From an uncultured Roseburia sp. (lineage in GTDB: Bacteria > Bacillota > Clostridia > Lachnospirales > Lachnospiraceae), in NCBI GenBank assembly GCA_947070915.1, contig CAMTDY010000082.1, positions 1 to 12,201 on the forward strand: DNA of 12,201 nt, given 5' to 3'. This document shows, in pieces, positions 7,207-12,201 of the stretch; positions within the stretch are counted from its first letter, which is position 1, and each line of letters opens with the position of its first letter. The translations under genes were made by a program, and so were the position numbers. Under the pieces are notes generated by a model that made no database searches, was not told the DNA's origin, and saw only the letters and a program-made list of their open reading frames with translations.

Positions 7207-7245
7207 AGGCAGACTAATGTTTATCAGGTAGATTAGGATTTGCTT
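7189..7245 (+). repeat. Three imperfect 19-nt direct repeats at the potD 3' end
   Basis: Units at 7189-7207, 7208-7226 and 7227-7245 share the pattern GGnnGAYTARnnTT. Units 1 and 2 match at 14 of 19 positions; units 2 and 3 at 10 of 19. The first unit contains the potD stop codon. The function is unknown, and degenerate duplication of the gene end is the simplest explanation. Confidence 0.5.
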
Positions 7246-7251
7246 GTTCCG

Positions 7252-7280
7252 TTGACGCGGGTCTCCATTACAGGTATAAT
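7252..7280 (+). promoter_or_regulatory. Sigma-A promoter of the hprK cluster
   Basis: TTGACG (7252-7257) and a perfect TATAAT (7275-7280) are separated by exactly 17 bases. Transcription should start near 7287, giving a leader of about 25 bases. It carries the RBS AAAGAGGTG (ending at 7306), 6 bases before the hprK ATG. This is the strongest promoter in the window. Confidence 0.9.
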
Positions 7281-7312
7281 AAAAAGTATCATTGGGGAAA
7301 GAGGTGTAAATT

Positions 7313-8236
7313 ATGTATACCGTAGCATTACAGGAATGTATCGATAAAATGAATCTGGAGTGCCTCACTCCGGAAGTGGAGCTGGAGGACATCAAGATCA
7401 CCCAGTCAGACATTAACCGTCCGGCGCTGCAGCTGGCAGGCTTTTTTGATTATTTTGATCATCACCGGGTTCAGATCATCGGACATGTGGAAAACACGTA
7501 TATGGAAAACCAGGGCATGGATTACAGTACGGAGATGATGGGAAGGATCATGTCCTATAAAGTACCCTGTATCGTATTCTGCCGCAATATGGAGGTGCCG
7601 GGAGAATTCCTGGAGCTGGCGAAGGAGCATGGCGTACCGATTCTCAGGACAAAAAAGACAACCTCATCTTTTTCATCGGAGCTGAACCGCTGGCTGAAGG
7701 TAGAGCTGGCGCCGAGGATCAGTATCCACGGCGTGCTGGTGGATATTTACGGTGAGGGTGTGCTGATCACCGGTGAGAGCGGCATCGGAAAAAGTGAGGT
7801 GGCGCTGGAGCTGATCCACCGGGGACACCGTCTTGTATCGGATGACGTGGTGGAGATCAAGAAGGTCAGCGACGAGACGCTGATTGGGACGGCGCCGAAT
7901 ATCACAAGACATTTTATCGAACTCCGGGGAATCGGCATCATCGATGCCAAGGCATTGTTCGGTGTGGAGAGCGTGAAAAATACCCAGTCCATTGATCTGG
8001 TGATCAAGCTGGAAGAATGGGATAAGAACCAGGAATACGACCGCATGGGACTGGAAGAAAAATATATTGAATATCTGGGAAATAAGGTGGTGTGCCATTC
8101 GATCCCTATACGTCCGGGGCGGAATGTGGCGATCATCTGTGAATCGGCTGCGGTTAATTTCCGCCAGAAGAAAATGGGTTACAATGCGGCGATGGAGATG
8201 TATAATCGCGTCACCAGCAATCTGGGACAAAATTAG
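7313..8236 (+). CDS. hprK: HPr kinase/phosphorylase HprK/P
   Basis: This cytoplasmic bifunctional enzyme phosphorylates or dephosphorylates the regulatory serine of HPr and Crh, linking glycolytic state to CcpA-dependent catabolite control. The protein has the usual length of 307 aa. The N-terminal domain (about 1-128) is followed by the catalytic domain with His139 in IHGVLVDI, Walker A GESGIGKS (154-161), the catalytic acidic pair Asp178-Asp179, the family signature IELRGIGIIDAKALFG (202-217), and the RPGRN loop (267-271) important for phosphorylase activity. All key elements are intact. It is the first gene after a strong promoter. A candidate substrate, the Crh-like protein at 11919, lies at the end of the same gene run. 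Confidence 0.96.
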   Translation: MYTVALQECIDKMNLECLTPEVELEDIKITQSDINRPALQLAGFFDYFDHHRVQIIGHVENTYMENQGMDYSTEMMGRIMSYKVPCIVFCRNMEVPGEFLELAKEHGVPILRTKKTTSSFSSELNRWLKVELAPRISIHGVLVDIYGEGVLITGESGIGKSEVALELIHRGHRLVSDDVVEIKKVSDETLIGTAPNITRHFIELRGIGIIDAKALFGVESVKNTQSIDLVIKLEEWDKNQEYDRMGLEEKYIEYLGNKVVCHSIPIRPGRNVAIICESAAVNFRQKKMGYNAAMEMYNRVTSNLGQN

Positions 8237-8255
8237 GAAAGGTTGTGCGGGATCA

Positions 8256-9176
8256 ATGAATAAGTTTTATATCGGAGCAGATATCGGTGGGACAACGGTG
8301 AAATTCGGAATGTTCTCCCATATCGGCGAGTTGCTGGAAAAATGGGAGATCAAAACCAGGGTGGAAAATGAGGGGGAAAACATTCTCCCGGATGTGGCTG
8401 CCAGCATTGAGGAGAAAAGGGCGTGTAACGATGGCAATATTATGGGGATCGGCGTGGGGATACCCGGCCCGGTGGTGGAGGATGGCACAGTGTTGAAATG
8501 CCCCAATATTCCATGGCCGGTGTTCAATGTGAAAGACAGTCTGTTTGATCTGACCGGAGTGGGGAATATACGGGTTGCAAACGATGCCAATGTGGCTGCC
8601 CTGGGCGAGATGTGGAAGGGCGGCGGAAGAGGCTATGACAGCATTGTGATGGTAACTCTTGGAACCGGAGTGGGCGGCGGTGTGATCCTCGGCGGGAGGA
8701 TTCTCACAGGTACCAGCGGCGCCGGCGGAGAGATCGGGCATATGAAAGTAGAACTTCATGAGACGGAACAGTGTGGCTGCGGCGGCAGAGGCTGCCTGGA
8801 GCAGTATTCGTCTGCCACAGGTATCGTGAGGATGGCGAAAAAAGAGATGAAAAAAGATTCAGCGCTGGCAGCTCTGGAGGAGGTTACGGCAAAGGATGTA
8901 TTTGACCAGGCGAAAGCGGGGGATTCTTATGCTCTTTATATTGTGGATAAATTTGCCAAATACCTTGGAACAGCCCTGGCCAACGTGTCCCATGTAGTGG
9001 ACCCGGAGGCGTTTGTTATCGGCGGCGGTGTATCGAGAGCCGGAGATATTATCATAAATCACGTGGAAAAGTATTATAATGATAATGTGCTCTATGCGCT
9101 GAGGGATAAAAAATTTCATCTTGCGGAGCTGGGGAATGACGCAGGAATTTATGGTGCAGTGCGCATGGTATTGTAA
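8256..9176 (+). CDS. glk: ROK-family glucokinase
   Basis: This is a cytoplasmic sugar kinase, most probably ATP-dependent glucokinase making glucose 6-phosphate. The 306-aa protein has the phosphate-binding DIGGTTVKFG (9-18), catalytic Asp110 in NDANVAALGE, LGTGVGGGVI (135-144), and the ROK zinc site with His162 and Cys173, Cys175 and Cys180 in CGCGGRGCLE; Glu159 and Glu182 are likely sugar ligands. There is no N-terminal DNA-binding domain, so it is a kinase rather than a ROK repressor. The frame is open far upstream inside hprK, but ATG 8256 begins the conserved fold and lies 19 bases after the hprK stop. The RBS GGAAAGG is rather far away (13 bases). Glucose specificity is inferred from the family and context. 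Confidence 0.88.
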   Translation: MNKFYIGADIGGTTVKFGMFSHIGELLEKWEIKTRVENEGENILPDVAASIEEKRACNDGNIMGIGVGIPGPVVEDGTVLKCPNIPWPVFNVKDSLFDLTGVGNIRVANDANVAALGEMWKGGGRGYDSIVMVTLGTGVGGGVILGGRILTGTSGAGGEIGHMKVELHETEQCGCGGRGCLEQYSSATGIVRMAKKEMKKDSALAALEEVTAKDVFDQAKAGDSYALYIVDKFAKYLGTALANVSHVVDPEAFVIGGGVSRAGDIIINHVEKYYNDNVLYALRDKKFHLAELGNDAGIYGAVRMVL

Positions 9177-9199
9177 GAGAGACAGGAAGGGAAGATAAG

Positions 9200-10063
9200 A
9201 TGCGTATATTTGAACAGGAGCCGCTGAGCAGCCATACCACCTTTCGGATTGGTGGTCCGGCTTCCTATTACATGATTCCGGAAAATGCAGAGGAGATAAG
9301 GGAGGGGATCCGCTTTGCCAGAGAGCGGGGGCTTCCTTTTATCACCATCGGCAGGGGCAGCAATATGCTATTTCCGGATGAGGGATATGATGGTGTTGTC
9401 CTGGAGATCGGCAGCGGCATGAATCAGATCGAATATTGCGGAGCCGGGAAGATCCGTGCCCAGGCGGGGGCTTTGCTGAGCGCCATCGCCAGTGAGGCGG
9501 CGAGACACTCTCTGACCGGGTTTGAATTTGCCGGAGGAATACCGGGCACTCTGGGCGGCGCCGTGGTGATGAATGCGGGCGCTTACGGCGGAGAGATCAA
9601 AGACTGTATCCTGGGTGCCAGGGTGATGGATTCCGCAGGAAATGAGTCCTGGCTGGACCGGGAACAGCTGGAATTGGGATATCGCACCAGTGTGATCCAG
9701 AGACAGGGGATTCTGGTGTTAGAGGCAGAGTTTCAGTTTGAGACGGGAGATTCCGGGGAGATCCGGGAACGAATGAAAGAGTTGAGCGCAAAACGGCGGG
9801 AGAAACAGCCTCTGGAGTTTGCCAGTGCCGGGAGTACATTTAAGCGCCCGGAGGGGCATTTTGCAGGAAAACTGATCCAAGATGCCGGACTGAGGGGGTA
9901 TCGCATCGGGGATGCCCAGGTATCGGAAAAACACTGCGGTTTTGTGGTCAACCGGGGGCATGCCACAGCGAAAGAGGTTCTTGCTGTGATCAGTGGCGTA
10001 CAGGAAAAGGTGCTGGAAAATTCCGGCGTGATGCTGGAACCGGAGATAAAGATCGTCCAGTGA
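9200..10063 (+). CDS. murB: UDP-N-acetylenolpyruvoylglucosamine reductase MurB
   Basis: This FAD enzyme reduces the enolpyruvyl group of UDP-GlcNAc-enolpyruvate with NADPH to give UDP-MurNAc, in the cytoplasmic branch of peptidoglycan synthesis. The 287-aa protein shows the FAD-binding GRGSNML (51-57) and GIPGTLGGAVVMNAGAYGG (113-131), YRTS (161-164) with catalytic-site Arg162, the proton-donor Ser212 in GSTFKRP, and Glu280 near the C-terminus. It lacks the long insertion of the E. coli type and belongs to the shorter Gram-positive form. ATG 9200 has GGAAGG about 9 bases upstream. It lies 23 bases after glk and is followed 17 bases later by rapZ. Confidence 0.95.
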   Translation: MRIFEQEPLSSHTTFRIGGPASYYMIPENAEEIREGIRFARERGLPFITIGRGSNMLFPDEGYDGVVLEIGSGMNQIEYCGAGKIRAQAGALLSAIASEAARHSLTGFEFAGGIPGTLGGAVVMNAGAYGGEIKDCILGARVMDSAGNESWLDREQLELGYRTSVIQRQGILVLEAEFQFETGDSGEIRERMKELSAKRREKQPLEFASAGSTFKRPEGHFAGKLIQDAGLRGYRIGDAQVSEKHCGFVVNRGHATAKEVLAVISGVQEKVLENSGVMLEPEIKIVQ

Positions 10064-10080
10064 TCTGGAAAGGAGAAGTC

Positions 10081-10974
10081 ATGCGTTTTGTCATTATAAC
10101 AGGGATGAGTGGTGCCGGAAGGTCATCGGCGATGCGGATTCTGGAAGATGGCGGTTATTTTTGTGTGGACAATCTTCCTGTGTCCCTGCTTCCGACCTTT
10201 ATGCAGCTGACAGAGGATTCCAGCGAGCAGATTCAAAAGGTAGCGCTTGGCCTGGATATCCGGGTGGGAGAAGAGGCTTTGAGAGAGACTGCCAGCGTGC
10301 TCCGGGAATTGAGACGCAGCGGGAATCAGTTTGAGATTTTGTTTTTTGAGGCGAGTACTGCGGTGCTGGTAAAAAGATACAAAGAGACGAGACGTCTTCA
10401 TCCCCTGGCAAAGGGAGGACGGATTGACTCGGGGATCGAGGCAGAACGGGAACTTCTGATCGAGTTAAAGAGCAGTGCGGATTACATCATAGATACCAGC
10501 ACTCTGTTGATCCGGGACTTAAAGCAGGAGCTGGAGCGTATTTTCATAAATGACGGAGAATACTGCAATTTTTACCTTACTTTTGTCTCCTTTGGATTTA
10601 AGTACGGGATACCGACGGATGCGGATCTGGTCTTTGACGTGAGATTTCTGCCGAATCCCTTTTACATCGATGAATTAAAGCCTCTGACCGGAAATGATGC
10701 GGAGGTATACGATTATGTCATGAAATCTCCCAATGCGGGGGAATTTTTGCATAAGTTAAAGGACATGCTGGATTTTCTCATTCCCAACTATATGATCGAA
10801 GGGAAAAACCAGCTGGTGATCGCCATCGGCTGTACTGGTGGAAAGCACCGTTCGGTAACGCTGACCAATGCCATTTTTAAAGAGTTTGAAAAATCTGAAT
10901 ATGGCTGTAAGAAAGAGCATAGAGATATAGAGAAGGACAGGTTGAGGAATTTATGTCGTTTTCCGGAAAAGTAA
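10081..10974 (+). CDS. rapZ: RapZ/YvcJ-family nucleotide-binding protein
   Basis: This family binds nucleotides; in E. coli RapZ senses glucosamine 6-phosphate and delivers the GlmZ RNA to RNase E, and in Bacillus YvcJ affects competence. The exact role in Clostridia is unknown. I chose ATG 10081 (297 aa) because AAGGAG lies 5 bases upstream and the family begins just before the P-loop; an in-frame GTG at 10060 overlaps the murB stop. Walker A is GMSGAGRS (8-15), with Arg14 replacing the usual Lys. YFCVDNLP (26-33), the RYKETRRLHPL block and the C-terminal GCTGGKHRSVTL are conserved. The last 22 bases overlap whiA. Confidence 0.93.
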   Translation: MRFVIITGMSGAGRSSAMRILEDGGYFCVDNLPVSLLPTFMQLTEDSSEQIQKVALGLDIRVGEEALRETASVLRELRRSGNQFEILFFEASTAVLVKRYKETRRLHPLAKGGRIDSGIEAERELLIELKSSADYIIDTSTLLIRDLKQELERIFINDGEYCNFYLTFVSFGFKYGIPTDADLVFDVRFLPNPFYIDELKPLTGNDAEVYDYVMKSPNAGEFLHKLKDMLDFLIPNYMIEGKNQLVIAIGCTGGKHRSVTLTNAIFKEFEKSEYGCKKEHRDIEKDRLRNLCRFPEK

Positions 10975-11882
10975 AAGAAGAACTCGGTGTCCATGTCAGC
11001 CGGGCGAGGCATTGTCAGATTGCTGAGCTGGCAGCGCTGTTTTCCTGCTGCGGCCAAATAGTTTCCGGGACAGATTTTGACGGAAAACAAAACTTTTCTG
11101 CGAAATTTGTCACAGAAAACTTGACAGTTGCGAAAAAATATTCTATTTTAATTAAGAAAGCATTTCATTTTCACATGGAAATGTCAGTCAGAGGTCATCA
11201 GTATCTGGTTTATCTTTTGGATCCAGAAGATGCGTTGACTTTTTTTAAAGCTCTCAAACTGCTGGAAGGGAAGCTGCTGGTTCACGAGCTGATTGTTCAG
11301 AGGAGCTGCTGCAGGAGAGCTTTTCTACGGGGATTATTTTTAGCCTGCGGGTCCATAACGGATCCAGGCAGGGGATATCATCTAGAGATCACATTAGACA
11401 ACCAGGGCAGGGCCCGAGAGGTGGTACGGCTTCTAATGAGTTTCTCCATCGAGGCCAAAATTGTAGAGAGAAAGAAAAACTATATTGTATATTTAAAAGA
11501 GGGGGCACGTATTGTAGACTTTCTGAATGTCATGGAAGCGCATGTGGCGCTTATGGAATTTGAAAATGTACGCATTTTAAAAGAGATGCGCAATTCCATT
11601 AACCGCAAAGTAAACTGTGAGACTGCCAACATCAAGAAAACAGTTTCCGCTGCAGCCAGGCAGATCGAAGACATACAATACATTAAGGATACTTCCGGGT
11701 TTGGAACACTACCTAAGGGATTGGCACAAATCGCAAACCTTCGACTGGAACATGCAGAAGTATCGCTGAAAGAACTTGGTGAGATGCTTGTTCCCCCGAT
11801 CGGCAAATCGGGTGTGAACCATCGTCTGCGCAAACTGAGTGAGATCGCGGAAAATCTCAGAAACCGCGATCTTAATGAATAA
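10953..11882 (+). CDS. whiA: WhiA-family DNA-binding regulator
   Basis: WhiA proteins combine a degenerate LAGLIDADG homing-endonuclease fold with a C-terminal helix-turn-helix. They control sporulation genes in Streptomyces and affect division and chromosome segregation in Bacillus. The 309-aa protein has the usual length. An N-terminal part (about 1-95) precedes the LAGLIDADG-like block RGLFLACGSITDPGRGYHLE (126-145). The HTH region (about 222-306) includes VNCETANIKKTVSAAARQI and SLKELGEMLVPPIGKSGVNH (271-290). ATG 10953 follows GAGGAA (10944-10949) and overlaps rapZ by 22 bases, indicating coupled translation. No yvcK gene separates it from rapZ. Confidence 0.94.
   Translation: MSFSGKVKEELGVHVSRARHCQIAELAALFSCCGQIVSGTDFDGKQNFSAKFVTENLTVAKKYSILIKKAFHFHMEMSVRGHQYLVYLLDPEDALTFFKALKLLEGKLLVHELIVQRSCCRRAFLRGLFLACGSITDPGRGYHLEITLDNQGRAREVVRLLMSFSIEAKIVERKKNYIVYLKEGARIVDFLNVMEAHVALMEFENVRILKEMRNSINRKVNCETANIKKTVSAAARQIEDIQYIKDTSGFGTLPKGLAQIANLRLEHAEVSLKELGEMLVPPIGKSGVNHRLRKLSEIAENLRNRDLNE
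11121..11149 (+). promoter_or_regulatory. Candidate promoter inside whiA
   Basis: A perfect -35 TTGACA (11121-11126), a 17-base AT-rich spacer and the -10-like TATTTT (11144-11149, 4 of 6 matches) lie within the first third of whiA. It could give extra expression of the downstream HPr-like gene. The element may be chance, since the AT-rich stretch also encodes conserved WhiA residues. Confidence 0.3.
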
Positions 11883-11883
11883 A

Positions 11884-11902
11884 GCCATATAGACCATGTG
11901 GC
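11884..11902 (+). other. Intercistronic hairpin between whiA and the HPr-like gene
   Basis: GCCATAT (11884-11890) pairs with ATGTGGC (11896-11902), with one wobble, around the loop AGACC. It begins right after the whiA stop and ends 5 bases before the GGAGG ribosome binding site (11908-11912). With no T-run it is unlikely to be a terminator; it may affect mRNA processing or translation of the next gene. Confidence 0.45.
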
Positions 11903-11918
11903 AGCTTGGAGGATAAAA

Positions 11919-12170
11919 ATGATAGAAAAAAATGTAGAAGTAAATCTTGCTGAAGGCGGAGCCAGACCGATTGCGAAGCTGGTACAGATCGCCAGTCAGT
12001 ATCAGAGCCGGGTCAGCATTAGACAGAACAGTAAGACCGTAAATGCAAAGAGCATTATGGGAATGATGACGCTGGGGCTTTCCCTGGGACAGAGTCTTGA
12101 TCTTGAGATCGAAGGGGAAGACGAAAAGGATGCCATGTACAGTATTGAGCAGTATCTGCTTGGCAAATAA
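11919..12170 (+). CDS. HPr-family protein lacking the active histidine (Crh-like)
   Basis: This 83-aa protein has the HPr fold length but not the PTS phosphocarrier active site. The usual GLHARP or GIHARP is here EGGARP (12-17), one residue shorter and with no His. Arg16 and Pro17 remain. The HprK target region VNAKSIMGMMTLGL (41-54) is intact, with Ser45 equivalent to HPr Ser46. It therefore probably cannot carry phosphate from enzyme I but could be serine-phosphorylated by HprK and act as a CcpA cofactor, as Bacillus Crh does. Its place just after whiA matches crh in Bacillus subtilis. ATG 11919 has GGAGG 6 bases upstream; an in-frame GTG at 11898 lies inside a hairpin and has no RBS. Assignment as Crh-like is inference. 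Confidence 0.85.
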   Translation: MIEKNVEVNLAEGGARPIAKLVQIASQYQSRVSIRQNSKTVNAKSIMGMMTLGLSLGQSLDLEIEGEDEKDAMYSIEQYLLGK

Positions 12171-12201
12171 ATTAAGAAAAAGATACACCTTTCCGCAGGC
12201 A
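12171..12201. other. Short 3' noncoding end of the window
   Basis: The 31 bases after the last stop contain no ORF. The A-rich run and the following ACACCTTTCCGCAGG could be the 5' arm of a terminator whose other half lies outside the window, but this cannot be judged here. Confidence 0.2.

Noticed and set aside
8067..8255. N-terminal extension of the glucokinase into hprK
   Set aside because: The extension is Arg/Trp-rich out-of-frame hprK sequence. The ROK fold begins at ATG 8256 with DIGGTT at residue 9.
9061..9080. TATAAT near the end of the glucokinase gene as a murB promoter
   Set aside because: No acceptable -35 lies 16-18 bases upstream (TCATAA at 9052-9057), and murB is only 23 bases after glk in an evident operon.
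10060..10080. GTG 10060 as the rapZ start
   Set aside because: It would add seven residues not typical of the family. ATG 10081 has AAGGAG at a suitable distance and begins MRFVIITGMSG, as homologues do.
1..12201. CRISPR array, insertion sequence, tRNA or rRNA
   Set aside because: No spaced identical repeats, transposase-like frames, terminal inverted repeats, cloverleaf signatures or rRNA-like stretches were seen.

Overview
The window looks like the edge of a contig from an anaerobic, polysaccharide-degrading Clostridia, most likely a Lachnospiraceae. This is inferred from three things: a secreted GH10 xylanase with a Lys-rich bacterial Ig-like domain, a potABCD operon, and the firmicute-type cluster hprK-glk-murB-rapZ-whiA-HPr-like. 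All genes are on the + strand. The first 12 bases match the end of the Tn5/Nextera mosaic end, so the left boundary is probably a library adapter remnant.

Region 1 (1-333) holds a probable 39-base tail of an upstream gene, a strong hairpin terminator, and a noncoding stretch with several inverted repeats and a weak promoter/cre-like site. Region 2 (334-3324) is one large multidomain secreted xylanase gene with a tandemly repeated Pro/Ser linker, closed by an intrinsic terminator. Region 3 (about 3368-7198) is a complete spermidine/putrescine ABC importer operon (potA, potB, potC, potD) whose genes overlap one another.

Region 4 (7252-12170) starts at a near-consensus sigma-A promoter. It contains hprK (HPr kinase/phosphorylase), a ROK-family glucokinase, murB (cell-wall precursor synthesis), rapZ, whiA, and a small HPr-family protein. 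That last protein lacks the phosphorylatable histidine of HPr but keeps the regulatory serine, so it resembles Bacillus Crh rather than a sugar-transport phosphocarrier. The cluster therefore joins a metabolic sensor kinase (HprK) and its likely target (the Crh-like protein) to glucose phosphorylation, peptidoglycan synthesis, amino-sugar or nucleotide signalling (RapZ) and division-linked regulation (WhiA). The yvcK/mgfK gene that sits between rapZ and whiA in many Firmicutes is absent; here the two genes overlap directly.

The most interesting points are the His-less HPr paralogue beside its presumptive kinase, the Lys-for-Arg change in the RapZ Walker A motif, the repeat-based linker of the xylanase, and a hairpin that holds the potD stop codon in its loop within a 19-nt repeat array. 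Most genes are well-known families. No wholly new system is evident.
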